Assembly: GCA_008704415.1 (NCBI GenBank)
Contig: VXIS01000020.1
Span: 186,001 to 250,000, forward strand
Source of the DNA: Sphaerosporella brunnea
Lineage: Eukaryota; Ascomycota; Pezizomycetes; Pezizales; Pyronemataceae
Direction of reading: 5' to 3'
DNA length: 64,000 bases
Of this stretch, positions 32,165-43,771 are shown one piece after another. Numbering within the stretch: position 1 is the first letter of the stretch; each line of letters opens with the position of its first letter. The notes beneath the pieces are model-generated. The model was not told the DNA's origin and searched no databases. It worked only from the letters and a program-made list of their open reading frames with translations. A program made the position numbers and the translations under genes.

Positions 32165-33875
32165 CTACACAGTAGCATATACAACTTCCTCCTTCTCAGC
32201 AACAACCGGCAGAAGATCCATCCCCGTTCGTTGGACCCTAATCTCCGCCCCACCGCTCTCCAACAATTCCGGGAGCAACCTTCCAACCAGCAGATCCAGC
32301 AATCGAATAACCAAGACCTTATTAACATCCTTATCCCCAAAAGCATCGAGCCAGTTGCGGCCAACCTCCCTAGCTTTTTCCTGGCGGTCCAATCCTTTCC
32401 ACCAGACGTTTGTGACCACTTTCGGGACCGCGTCAAGTAGTGTCGCTTCCGCCACTTTGCGGATGCGCTTCTTTTCTTTCTCTGAGGGGTATTTTCGCGG
32501 TGGGCCCATGGCGTTTCCAGGGAAGAGCGCGGCCCGGGCGGATTTCAGGATATCGACTACCACTTTGGATGAGGATAGTAAAGGTTGGAGCTTAGAAATC
32601 AAGAGGTCGTCGACTATCGCTCCGACCTTGGTCGCGCGGGTGGAGAATGGGTGGGCTAGCAGGCGGAGCGTGGCGGGCAGCCATGGCTGCAGCGCGCGGA
32701 GGTTGAAGACGGTGGCGACGGCGGAGAAAAGGGCGCTGCGGATTAATGGCCGCTTTTTGACGGGGCGTTGAGGGAGAGGCGATAACAGTAATTGATGTAG
32801 CGATGAGAGGATCGAAAATAAGACACCGACCGTCTTGCCGACGATGGTGAGAGTTCGTTCGATATTGCTTGGAGGCGCAGGCGGCGATGGCGGAGGCGGG
32901 GAATCTGGTGAAGGGGAAGTTAGTCGCACACCTCCGGGCTTGACAGAGCCCCGTCTGGTAGTGACAGGTGGAGGTTCAATCGGTGCAAGGTCTGGCCGTA
33001 GTTGTCGTACAATTGTCGTGATGATTTCATATATCGTGAAGGGTTCACTAAGCTTGTCTAAGACATTCCCGAAGACCATGGAGCCCAAGATCTCTCTGAG
33101 CAGCGAGCGCTCGCAGTTACTCTCGAGATCCTCTGTCGGTAGTAGAACGGCAAGTATTCCGTTTGAGACCAGCTTGAGATACAGCCGCTCGCTTTCGGGG
33201 GAGTTCGTCAGCGCCGGATGCGGTTGATAGTTTCGAAAGATCTCGGACAGCGAGAGATGCGGCGCAAGAGCTGTTTCGTGACGTTCGACGGCTCTTCGGT
33301 AGTCTAGACATCACACACATACATCAACCCCAACCCCACCAGGTAGCAGCGCCATCCCCTCTTCCTCCTCCTCAAGCGGCGCGTTGTAAGGTACCTTTCA
33401 CATGGGCATCGAGAATCGCAGGGATCTCGTCCAACAGCAAAAGCTCCAGATCCACCTTCCGCAGCCTCTCCTCCAGCGCGCGAGTGCAGTGCGCAATCAA
33501 GGCTATGATCTCGTCGATGAACGCATGGTCATTCGAGATGTGACTGTACCACGAGAGGATGAAGTCTCTGACGACGATCGCGATTACAGCGTACAGCTGG
33601 ACATCGATCTCGGTGGAGCTGGTGAGGGCGGGCAGGAGCTCCTCGAGCGGTGTAGTGGGCGGGGAATGGGAACAGAGCACGCGTCGAATGAGCAGCAGAG
33701 TTCTCTGGTCGAGTTCTTCGGTAGTAACTTGCGGAGATGTCGACCGGGGCTTGCTCATTGTCTGTGGAGCATTTTCTGCCGAAAATGTAGATCTCGGGGT
33801 CGAGGAGGAGGAGAGTGGGGGGTGGTGCGAGGGGAGGATTTGTGTGTGGTTGTTGGGGGAGTACGTGGCCAGCAT
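32165..33875 (-). CDS. PXA (PX-associated) domain protein
   Basis: Member of the fungal family with a PXA domain, which in related proteins (sorting nexins with PXA/RGS/PX) is an endomembrane, lipid-contact module. Exon 1 is 33875..33395, intron 33394..33304 (91 bp, donor GTACCT, acceptor TCTAG), exon 2 is 33303..32165; 539 residues. Residues 1-50 are a Ser/Pro-rich leader. The PXA core is FILSWYSHISNDHAFIDEII, ALIAHCTRALEERLRKVDLE, LLLLDEIPAILDAHVK|DYRRA, continuing across the intron, then LYLKLVSNGILAVLLPTED, NCERSLLREILGSMVFGNVL. The C-terminal half has a Pro-rich linker and hydrophobic helices (TVGVLFSILSSLHQLLLS) but no PX domain. An internal ATG (MSKPRSTSPQ, near 33758) is an alternative start. 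Confidence 0.88.
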
Positions 33876-34282
33876 CGCTCGATAGCCATACTCTAGTTTT
33901 ACTTAGCACGTGCGATGCGTACAGGTGGGTGGGCCCTGCATGCAGTGACCCCGCAGATGAGGGGTGTGTCTAGATGTCTGTGAGGTGATCGGCTTTTGTA
34001 TCGTCTGGACCAGAGGTACTCAGTGGGTTTATGATGACCGTTTATCGTCTGGACTTGTCGTCCGTGTGAGCGGGGCAATCCGGAGTCGCCGAACTTGAGT
34101 TGAGCTACGTATTAGAGCTCCCAAGCTCCTCCAGCACAAGTTATCACCCGGCGGCTTTGTTTATCATTTTATCTACCGACGAAGCTGTGCAACTACACCA
34201 TTCAGGAGCATCTTCAATCCGGTGTCAGTTTGCTTTCGAACGAGGCGCTCGGTTCGTGTGTTCAATTATCCTGTCGATATCA
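33876..34282. other. Intergenic, upstream of PXA gene
   Basis: Promoter region of the PXA gene and the 3' flank of the monooxygenase pseudogene. No gene seen. Confidence 0.5.
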
Positions 34283-36055
34283 TCATCCGGCTAGGCTCTT
34301 CTTCCATTCCTCGACCATCCCAGATAATCCATCGCGTAGTACGGTTCGCAGATCAACACATCGGGAGATATTCATAGAGGCGGTACGGCGAGATGTGCCT
34401 GCAACTGTATCTCCTTCTCATAAAGGCGTTGCGCAGCGCGATACATATCCTACTCCATATCCGCCTGGCGACAAGTTGCTGCTCAACCAGGCCGTGGCCC
34501 ACCTCCGAAACGCTATCACCGTGTGTTAAGATATCTGCGAAGCAAAACGAGAAAAGATACACTCACAGTGCAGTATTTAGCGGATCAATGACCCCAAAAA
34601 ATACCAAAGAACGGTCTCCTTTCTCCGCCAGCGCCGGTGGCAGGATGGTCTGGTACAACCGATATGGAGTGTACGGCACGGTCTATTGTTGAAAACCGGT
34701 ACCCCTTTCAGTCGGGGGAAGCTCTCCAAAACTTCGACCTACACTATCCAGGTTATCCCACCTTTCGTCGAGGCGTTGTGGGTAGCTCTCGACACCAATA
34801 GGAACTCCCAGTTCCCCTGTCAGTTCGGGGGAGTAGATGGGCTTGCTGATTTTGTAGCCCGTCGCAAAGATCACTGTGTCGGTGGGCGTTCCTCGCCGGT
34901 GGAGGGGACAACTAAGCGGCCAGAAAGAGAGGCCATCTCCTCCCGGAATCTCTCCTGCATGAATAAAGTCCAAAACTACCGGCTGGTTGACAAGTGAAGC
35001 TACAGCATAGAGTCCCTATGAGAGAGAACACAGACTTGGTACGTTATTCCAAAACCTACTGCAACATGAAAGCATCAATGAATGATTTGCCTCTGGACTT
35101 ACCGATGATCCTGGACCACCGGCTTCAGCTTCGCCATATTCTCGCTCTTGTCATAGATAGCCCACAGACTACATCATAAGCCCCGAGAGATACCCCATCC
35201 ACTTTTCCCCAATCTTAGTAACAGGTGGTTTGGTCTGGTCCAGCTTGCCTTCCAATGCACCTAATACCCGAAACTCTTCCCCGAATGGAAAACCCGATAC
35301 CACCAGTCCCCACGAGTATCAAGATTCGGATGCGTATCTCGACGAAGCCACAGCGCTGCCACTCTGTACCAGCACAAAAGACAAGCCACACCATTCCCAC
35401 CGAATCAGAGCGGATGACCCAATCCACCAGTTTCCAATGTTTGGTGCAAGTGTACGCCGCATCAACCGCGGACTTTTCGCCGCCATACACGGTGACACGC
35501 TTCTCCTCATCGGAGCAAATCCAACCGTAAAGGTCTCCCAACTCAACGGTAGGGAACGCCGGAGGCGCAAACTTCCTGGTTTCAATATTTGGCAGATCAG
35601 GATTTAGAGGTCATCCCAGTGGCCACAATCACGCTGCCGAACCCCAGCGGGCTCCGGCGACGCCTTGCAGTGAGACACCCGAGCCCCGCCCGCCGCGCAG
35701 CCTTGCTGGCTCGTGAGCTGAAGCGGACTCTACCCGCGACCCCAAACCCCCGGCATAAGCTTTCATGTACTCGTGGATTGTGTGCGAGGGTATGAGCGTG
35801 TTCTCCGAGTCCGAGATCCCAGATGTGTCCATAGGCAGGTCCGCATACTCATAAAACGCGAATGGTTGCTACTCTAGCAGAGTCGGGTACGTGCGACGAC
35901 GGCTCCATGTGCCGCCGATCGAGCCCGGAGCTTCGAGAACGGTGAAGGAGATGCTGGAGCATGAGATGCGAGGTTGCGATTCTTCGATTTGCAACCATGG
36001 ATGGATGTACGTTTTGGCTGCTACTATGCCGTACTATCCTGATAATTGATCCGAT
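34283..36055 (-). pseudogene. Flavin-containing monooxygenase-like pseudogene
   Basis: Remains of an FAD/NADPH-dependent monooxygenase on the minus strand, in order: a damaged FAD-binding start with a stop inside the glycine motif (stop YGIVAAKTYIHP, about 36040-36000), VTVLEAPGSIGGTWSRR (about 35950), an in-frame TAG at 35871-35869, FYEYADLPMDTSGISDSENT with LIPSHTIHEYMKAYA (35855-35760), the NADPH-site relic RVTVYGGEKSAVDAAYTC (about 35500), the family motif DTVIFATGYKISKP (about 34890), YRLYQTILPPALAEKGDRS (about 34670), and a C-terminus EPYYAMDYLG then MVEEWKKSLAG ending at 34283 in another frame. Several frame changes and stops show it is dead. At least one former intron (GTGAGT at about 34570) is still visible. 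Intact members are about 500 residues, matching the 1.77-kb span. Confidence 0.8.
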
Positions 36056-36589
36056 GTTAGCAGGAAAGCTGTGATAGTTGGGTCGCTATGGACCCGAAGT
36101 TGAAGCGAGTGCGAAGCTGTGATAGCTGTCGATGTCGATTCCACATCCACAACATGCAACAGCGTTAGGGGACGGATTTGCATCTCCTTGAGTGACCCTG
36201 GTACCCGGTTGGTGATGTAGGTTTAGGTTGCTTTAACTCCCTTCCTGCAGGCGCAGCTCGCGATGGCCATGACTTCCTGCGTAATGTTAATAAGGGGCTC
36301 CTACTACACAGACACCAGCATCTAAACGCCCAAACAAATCTCGTAGACTTGCATGAGCGCCTCTTCATATCTTTGATCGAATCTTCACCGGCCAGTGGAG
36401 AACCATCGGTACACGCGTTCTGGATACCAGTGTAGAGGGTAGGTACTGGTACTTAGTTAATAAGTAGTTATGTAGTGCCAGCCTGTCAATGGCATTTTGT
36501 TTTACGATGCGCGATACTACCGGAGCCAGATGAAGTGGACGTTTTAGGAGCTCTTTCTCTCCAACCCTTGAAGAGTATGACAGCGACCT
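36056..36589. other. Intergenic between two pseudogenes
   Basis: No recognised gene. Small frames only. Confidence 0.4.
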
Positions 36590-36770
36590 CTGCATTCTGG
36601 CCTACCGTGTCTGCGGTTCAGACCTTCACGGAATCACCAACGGATTGGTAGCAGAGATGCCGCTGCCGTTGCGCCCCGGCTACGAGATGGTAGACATGGT
36701 AGAAGTCACCCACGTAAAGTCGATGACCGTGCCGACGTCGGTGCTCGGGTGTGGTCGTGCCTCAGGTACG
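36590..36770 (+). pseudogene. Zinc alcohol dehydrogenase (MDR) N-terminal relic
   Basis: A frame reading AYRVCGSDLHGITNGLVAEM then LPLRPGYEMVDMVEVTHVKS MTVPTSVLGCG matches the GroES-like N-terminus of cinnamyl-alcohol-dehydrogenase-type MDR enzymes: CGSDLH holds the catalytic zinc Cys, and the following PGHE zinc motif has become PGYE. No N-terminal ATG and no Rossmann domain in frame follow, so this is a fragment. It lies 3.1 kb from the intact zinc ADH gene at 39873 but is not a close copy of it. Confidence 0.65.
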
Positions 36771-38388
36771 AGGTTTGTGAGAGCCACAATGAGAACTATT
36801 GCAAGCACCAACCCACCTGATTTTGATGATTTTCATGTCATATGTGTCTGTTGATTTAAATACCCCGATGGCACAATCACGCAGAAGCATAAGCACTTCC
36901 CGGAAAAGGAAGCAGACACAAAAAAAGCTTGGGGCGAAGGAAATTATTTGCACCCAGGAAACAACATGAAGTGGGCGTTCACGTTCGATATATATGATCC
37001 TTGACGCCGACGCCGCAAATGCTCCCAACCAATTCAACCTTCCCGATTACCTCTCCACACGGACCCGAGGAAATGGTTTATCCAGCAGCCCAACGTTCCA
37101 GAACTTTCCATGCTCCCCCGAGCTTCCCGCGTATTGAGGATGTGCTGAGATGGAGATGCAGCTTAAAGCTTTTGATTTCACCCTGGACGACTGCTTCAAT
37201 GCTACAGTCCGCCGGGAAAAAAGTGTTAAGACTTGGGTCGAGGAAGGAGGGGTGCAAGGGCCTGGCGAAAAAACCATGTTCATCCATTGTCGGTTCTGTG
37301 CCTCCCCTGGATGGTAGAGACAATTAATTCAACTTGAGGACGCGGGCAGTGGGGAATCATAATGCGTCACTCGAAAACAGCTTTCTATTCTCGGCGAGGC
37401 GGGAGGAACAGCCGGTGGGTTATGCAGATTATATAAGTACATACTTCATACAATCCCTCCGAAGGCCCAGGTGGGGCATTTTCTTTTGCCAGAACATGCT
37501 TTGATGCCTCGTAGAATACAAGCTTTCGAGGCTTTATTCTTTACGCTGGTGATTCGCTTTTGTGATTGGAACTTCTTTGGAGGTGCCAACTTGTCGCTAG
37601 GGCTTCTACTATCACTGCTCACTTCTTGGCGGTTTCTTCTCGGGCTTGGAAGGATCGCGGTGGGAACTGTGCGAAGAACAGAAAGTGCTGCTCTGTTGTG
37701 ATCGCGTAAACCATCCCCACCCGGAGCAAATCGCAAACACTCCAATCCCCCGGAGAAACCGAGGGCGACACTCGACTCTATTTCACTTTCGGCGTCAGGC
37801 TGTCGGGAGGGCCCGACCAGCTAAATTTGTTTCACGTACGATTTCAACTCTGCCTTGGAAGTAATGTATGATGTTCTTCCGAAGGTCTGGTGACATCACA
37901 GCCATATGTTTCGCGTTTGGCGGTAATTGTCATATCTGAACCGAAGGATCCACCCACTCACCGGAAACCGCCAAAAAAAAGAAAAGAAAAATACGCAAGA
38001 GACCGGAACCTCTACCATTTGTCTGCCGTTCCCACCAGTGCCCTTTTACGTCAATCTGCAAGGGCGTCGTTCAAGCTGTCTTCCGTAAACCAAACCTACC
38101 TATCCCGAACCTTTGAGCTACCCCCCAAAACCTATCTCCCGCTTACACTTGAACCCAACCACACCCCGCTGCAACATCATCGGTCCACAACTTTCTGTAA
38201 AGCAACGCTCTTCGCGCCCTCGCTATTGTAAAGCTCCGAGGACCTCGTCGCTTCCGTTCTGTCCAACCCTCGCTCTGATCCTCGTCCCGCGAAGCTATCC
38301 GCACAGCTATACCAGCTATACTCAGCACCACCCGCACCCCCCCCCAATAGCCCACGCGCAACAAGCTAGTTGGCGGCCGCAAACAACG
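36771..38388. other. Intergenic, possible decayed gene, promoter of yippee gene
   Basis: A frame at about 36859-37005 reads YPDGTITQKHKHFPEKEADT and GNNMKWAFTFDIYDP, and one base shift later it continues DADAANAPNQFNLPDYLSTR; this looks like decayed coding sequence but I cannot name it. From about 37900 on the sequence is CT-rich and is the promoter and leader of the yippee gene (38389). Confidence 0.35.
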
Positions 38389-39018
38389 ATGGGTCTCTCC
38401 TACAACGTTTACCTCACCTCTTCGCGCATCTACATGTGCAAGAACTGCAAAACGCACCTCTCGAACCACGAGGATATCATCAGTCGGGTGAGTTCCCCCC
38501 TCTCCTAGCACATGGCAGCAATGTTCCATCGGCAACGAGCAAGCAGCAGACAGCCCCTCCTCTTGTGCTACCTGCATCTGGGTGCTTTAGCGCAGCTTTC
38601 TATATCATCATGCAGGCCTACTGTTCCATATGTATCTCGCGTTTCACACAGCTGTCGTTTGTGTTGTCTAAATAAAGACTGACGGGTTGCCTTGTGCGGC
38701 GTCGGATAGAACTTCAGAGGCCAGCACGGAAAGGCATACCTTTTCTCCACTGTCGTCAACGTCGTCGAAGCCTTGCCTGTCGAGCGGAACATGACAACGG
38801 GACGCCACATCGTTCGCGATATCAGCTGTCGGGGTTGCAACCAGATCGTCGGCTGGAAATATGACAAAGCCTATGAGACGCAGGAACAATATAAGGAGAA
38901 TAAGTTCATCCTCGAGGCTGAACTGCTGGTCCAGGTTTGTTCCCGGGTTGGACCTGCAGATGCTCGGGCGGATGCTTGTGCAGCGCCGGCCGACCACCAC
39001 CACCTCCTCCTCCTCTAG
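38389..39018 (+). CDS. Yippee family zinc-binding protein
   Basis: Small zinc protein of the Yippee/Mis18/cereblon fold (YPEL in animals, Moh1 in yeast); cellular role linked to growth and degradation control but not settled. Exon 1 is 38389..38487 (MGLSYNVYLTSSRIYMCKNC, KTHLSNHEDIISR), intron 38488..38709 (222 bp, donor GTGAGT, acceptor GGATAG), exon 2 starts 38710 with NFRGQHGKAYLFSTVVNVVE. Zinc ligands are CKNC and, 50 residues later, CRGCNQIVGWKY. The conserved end is ETQEQYKENKFILEAELL. After LLVQ the frame reads on through about 26 unlikely residues (His and Leu runs) to TAG at 39018; a donor-like GTTTGT directly after VQ suggests a further intron with a short last exon that I could not place. 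Residues up to VQ are firm. Confidence 0.9.
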
Positions 39019-39872
39019 ATGTTCATGCTGATGATTTGCACAAAGCAGAAAAAGGATCAGTAAAGATCACTCGGAGGGAATATGCAACTCCGGCAGTCCG
39101 ATACCTGGCAACTGATTTCATTGCTCGGCTTTGCGCATTTTTTCCCTGTCAGTGGTCTAACTGCAGAGAAATGAGAAGGTCGGACTTCTCATGACTGGTT
39201 TTACTTCTGACCTTTCTTTTCTTGTTGGAACCGGTGTTCGATGGTGTTCTTTGCTTTTGCATTCGCTCCTTTAATATGACTTGCAATTGGCTTTTCATTG
39301 CACAGGGCGTTTGAGTATTATTATGGCTTTGGTTTTGGGTTATTTGGACACATTTTTTTTTTATCTTTATTTTCTTTCCTCGCCCTTCGCTCTGTATTAA
39401 GCTCCTTATTTTCTCGCCGTTCCCTTGTTACATCCATTCAATGCGAGTGGCGTCCGTGCGTACTTTGTATGTACCGACAGCTGGACTGGATTTTCAGAAC
39501 ACATCAGACCTAGACGTTTTTTTTTTCCTGGTTGAGATACACTGATGTTTTTTGGGCGGTGGCTGGCAGGTTACTCTATATCCACATGTAGGTAGCTGCT
39601 ATTGACGCTTGCTTTACACTCAATCCACAGCAGGAACTTGCCATGCCAACAAATGCGCATCTAGAGATTCGGAAGAGTGGAAGCAGCAGCGACACAGCCG
39701 CCAGGAGGAATTCCCCCCACAGTAGCCGGCTACCCAGTGTTGGATCGCCGAGGCATGCACAGCGGGGTAGATTAAGATATTAATTAGGCTCATCTCCATC
39801 CCCATAGCCCCCCCCCCCCCCAAAACAATCCGTCAACCATCAATCAATACAGCAGAAAAAAAAGAAAAAACA
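39019..39872. other. Intergenic, promoter of zinc ADH gene
   Basis: No gene seen. C12 run at about 39809-39822 and an A-rich leader just before the ADH start. Confidence 0.5.
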
Positions 39873-41171
39873 ATGTCAACAGAGCAGAAAACGATGAAAG
39901 CAGTGGTCTTCCACGGCCCAAAAAAGGTTGCCGTCGAAGACCGCCCGGTCCCAACTATCCAGGACCCCACAGACGCAATCGTCAAAGTATCTCTCACAGC
40001 GCTGTGCGGCAGCGAGCTGCACGTGTTCCGTGGGCACCAGCCCAGCGACACGGGCTTCATCATGGGGCATGAATTCACGGGCGAAGTTGTTTCTGTAGGT
40101 TCTGCAGTGAAGGGGTTTAAACCGGGCGACAAGGTTTTGGCGCCGTTCACGACGTCTTGGTATGTATATGTTTATGCAAAACTGAGTGATTGCTGAGAGG
40201 GAGGGGTGGGGGAAGCTTGGACTGCTTCTACTGCCGCAACGGCGAGACCAGTCGCTGCGAGAAGGTGCTCCTGTTCGGGTGCCCAAAGCTTGATGGCGCC
40301 CAGGCCGAATACGTACGTGTGCCGCTCGCAGATGGTACCCTATTTCCAGCGCCCCCGGAGATACCGGAGGAGACGGTGGTGCTGATGGCGGATATCGTAA
40401 CCCCCCTTTTCCCCCCGAGCCGGCTTCTCCAAAGCTAATGGGAAAGGGAATAAGTTCCCAACCGGCTTCTTTGCCGCGCGCAACGCCTTCGCCACACTCC
40501 CGCCCGAGCGCCACAGCGACGCCGTAGCCGTCCTCATCGGATGCGGGCCCGTCGGCCTGTGCGCCCTCGTTGCGGCCCTTGAGTACAAGCCCAAGCACAT
40601 CTTCGCCATCGACAGCGTTCCCTCGCGGCTCGAGCTTGCGCGGGCTCTCGGCGCCGAGCCCCTCAACTTTGCGGCTGATGGGGATGCGCTGAAGAAGCGG
40701 ATTCTGGAAGTCACGCAGGGCCGCGGCGCGGACGTGGTCTTGGAGGTTGTGGGGCTTGCCCCCGCGCTCAGGATGGCGTATGAGGTTGTGAGGCCATTTG
40801 GTGCCATCTCGAGCGTGGGCGTGCATAATGCTGAGGTGAGTTCTCCCTGCCTTAGGATGCGCGGGCGCTGATCATAAAGCGCAGATTCCCATCACTGGAA
40901 ACGAGGCGTATGATAAAAACTTGAAACTCCAGTTCGGAAGGTGTCCCGTCAGGGCTATGTTCCCCCTGGCGTTGGAGGTGCTAAAGAAGCGCAGCCATTT
41001 GTTTGGGTAAGTTGGTTTCTTGGTTTTTTTTTCCCCGGGGGGGAAGAAGATGTTGATGATGTGCACAGATTCATGGCGGATAAGATTATGCCGTTGACCC
41101 AGGCTGTCGAGGGCTATGATCTGTTTGACCAGATGAAGGTGCAGAAGGTCATCTTCCGTGCTGATCAATAG
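39873..41171 (+). CDS. Zinc-dependent alcohol dehydrogenase (medium-chain dehydrogenase/reductase)
   Basis: NAD(P)-dependent MDR enzyme oxidising an alcohol or polyol; substrate not predictable. Exons: 39873..40159, 40216..40396, 40455..40835, 40885..41006, 41069..41171; introns 56, 58, 49 and 62 bp; 357 residues. GroES-like domain: LTALCGSELHVFRGH (catalytic Cys; SELH instead of the usual SDLH) and IMGHEFTGEVVSVG. The structural zinc loop is created by the first splice: TTS|CLDCFYCRNGETSRC. Rossmann domain: AVLIGCGPVGLCALVAALEY then IFAIDSVPSRLELARALGAE. C-terminus: FPLALEVLKKRSHLF|GFMADKIMPLTQAVEGY. Start chosen at MSTEQKTMKAVVFHG because a second Met lies eight residues in and both fit the family. 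All four introns have CTRAY-like branch sites. Confidence 0.93.
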
Positions 41172-41390
41172 ATAATGAGGGATGTGGGGGATCTGTGGTA
41201 TCAACTCAGTTCGCATAGTTGAGAATCTCACTCACAGTAATCCTAGATGCCAGATTGTTCCTTCAGTAATGTAAGAATGCCTTCTCTTCAGAGTACGAAT
41301 TGGTGAGGAAGTCGTGACACAAGGTATCACTCGTGACAGCAAAGCCGTCCATCACTGTATCGGCACGGAATAGAGTATACTTCTAGCTAG

Positions 41391-43771
41391 CTATTCTTCC
41401 ACCTCCTTCTTGGCTCTCGCCGAACACAGCTCCACTTTGACGCCTGCACCGCTGAGCACATGGATCCACAGCCTCTGCGTATCACTCAAGCGATCATTTT
41501 CCGATTTGACTGTGGCTCAGCGGGTTAGCAATCTCAGAAAAGCACACGCATCATCGCCGCTGCGTACCTTCGGAGAACAAGACCTCACGTGCATCGTCCC
41601 CATACTTCCACAAAAATAGATCCGGTAGCCCACTGCCGCGCTGTCGGTATTCCTGGCAAAGCACCTTACACACGGTAGCCAGCGCATCGTGCGGGAAGCA
41701 CTCGACGATTTCCTCCAGATCCTCGATGGCATAACGCCAGTCCAATCCGATCACACACGTTTCCCTCTCCCGGTTCCTTTCCCAGACGTCTCGGACTATG
41801 CGCTTCGCGTGGCCGTTCGCGATCTCGACGAGACGGTGGTTGATCTCCGATGCCCTGGCCGGATAGAACGAGTCTGTGAACAGATCCAGCGGGCACGTCT
41901 GGAACTCGGTTTCGAAGACGTTGGGGAGGTACAGGAATAGGATGTCGAAGAAGAGGTATGCAAAAAGCGTTCTGACGATGCTGCCCTCGCAGTGGAAGCC
42001 CTTCCAGCCTTCGGCGCGGTAGACGGATAGACACATTTCCTCCACGCTGCACTCACTCGAGGTATCTTCCGGGTCTCGCCATAGGGTTTTCCGCCCCACC
42101 TCGGGCAGGTTTAATCGGACTCCAAAAATCACTCGTTCGCTAGGCTTCCGCAGCCGGGTGTGGCCAAAATCGTGCTGCTCTCGTTTCGGTACGCGAAGAC
42201 GCGATTCTAGCTTCATGATGCGTTTTTCCAAGTCGTGGTGGAAGATCAGGTGTGTCTGTGGGTCCTGAAGTCCCGCTTCGCAGGTCGCCAGCGCGGCTTT
42301 GCGCCATTTTCTTGTGAGTGCTTCTTTTGATCCGGCGGTGCTGTCGAGCCCCGCCATGTAGTTTTCTTCAATCAACGCTTTGCGTTGGTACCACCCGCCT
42401 CGCCGCGCCGGCTGAAAATACTTTTGCGCAAGCAGCGCGCAGAGCACAGAGTGCTCGCGATTGAACTGCTTGAACCGCCCTAGAACGTGCACGCCTTTGT
42501 GGATGATGCGGGTATACACCCATGCGGCATTGAAGCGGCGAAGGTATATACGCTCCATCATCTCCTCCGGTTCTGCGGCCTGCGTTTTTGCGGCTTCTTC
42601 TTTGACGAGCTCCTCCCATAGCGGGTATGTTTCCTCAAAGATGCCGAGGACTTTGAGAAGGCTTCCTTCCGTGAGCGCCTCCAGGAGATCGTCCACCTCG
42701 GCCTGCAGCTTGATCGCCGCCTCGAAATCGAGCAGCGCTTTCCGTGTCGGAAAGATATTCGAGGTCCGGGAAACGATGTAGGGTGGAAAGTTGCGTTTCT
42801 GTGTGCGGGAGAGGATCACGGTGGATAGTGACTTCTCGGTCCACTCTGTCGAGCGGTAGAAGACGAGGTGTACACGGCCGAACAACGTAGTCACCAGTTC
42901 AGAAAGGCGGATGCAAGGCCCTGGCGTGGGGTCAGATAATGTCAAGACGCTCTAGATTGTGTCGTACCAGTTATCGCCAGCATCTTCTTAACATAGTGGT
43001 CCTCGCGGTTGACATAGTTCCCCTTATGATCGAAACTCAACTTCAACTGGCCCCCGCGGGCTTGTAGTCCGCCCTGTGCGCGCGATGCCAGCTTGAGCGC
43101 CGAGATCAGCTGCGCTTTATTCGACCCAGTACATTTCGCGTCCTTTGCCACGGCCTTCAATTCCTCCAAGCTCAAGAGCCCAGCCAGCGCCTCAAGGGTG
43201 ATATCCCGATCCGTGTCGGCAAAAGCGACATCTTTACGTTGCAGCACCTTACACGCCGCAGCCATGTCTGCGATGTCATGTGGGTATTGCAACTTATTGA
43301 TGCGGAACCACGCATTTGTTTTGCGAAGGAATAGACGGACGTATCTAGAGTTACAGCCCCCGTTATCAACAATCGGCACCCCCAATCTATATACGGAACG
43401 AACTCTCACAGATGCTGCGCTTCGTAACCCAACGACTGGCGGTATCTCGCAAACACCGCCGCCTCCTCCTCCGTAAACAGATACGCCTCTTCCCGCAACA
43501 CGGTATCGAGCGTAAGGTTAAACGCATCGACGTAGATGGAACTAGTGAACGTCCCAGTTTCTAACGACCGCTTACGTTGGTTCTCGTATTTGCGCACCGC
43601 CGCCGAGTCGTCGGAGTCGGTGTCTGATGATGCCACGGGGATCTCGAGCGATGGCGCTGTTTCTGAGGCTGTGGCTGGAGACGGCGGGTTGCTGGTTTTG
43701 ACACGCTTGTTGGGCCGTGAGGGCGAGGTTTGCGGGATTTGCTCCGGCGGGAGAACTAAGTCGAGGGTCAT
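41391..43771 (-). CDS. FAN1: Fanconi-associated nuclease 1 (FAN1), VRR-NUC structure-specific nuclease
   Basis: Interstrand-crosslink repair nuclease. Exons on the minus strand: 43771..43410, 43344..42968, 42920..41568, 41509..41391; introns 65, 47 and 58 bp; 736 residues. Residues 1-60 are disordered (PSRPNKRVKTSNPPSP) and no UBZ zinc finger is present, as in fission yeast Fan1. A SAP-like segment is at about 190-220 (SLEELKAVAKDAKCTGSNKA). The TPR-like middle includes YTRIIHKGVHVLGRFKQFNR. The VRR-NUC domain ends the protein: RGSGLPDLFLWKYG then VLFSE|VKSENDRLSDTQRLW. Catalytic PD-D/ExK residues would be D680, E697 and K699; the last intron falls between E and VK of the active site, so the terminal 39-codon exon is essential. 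Joins AQHL|YVRLFLRKTNAW and MLAITG|PCIRLSELV support the other introns. Confidence 0.93.

Noticed and set aside
38930..39018. Last 26 codons of the yippee frame as genuine C-terminus
   Set aside because: His and Leu runs and absence from the family pattern; a donor-like GTTTGT follows VQ, so it is probably intronic, though left in the coordinates because the last exon could not be placed.
39876..40826. 316-codon minus-strand ORF
   Set aside because: Antisense of the zinc ADH, spans its introns, no motif.
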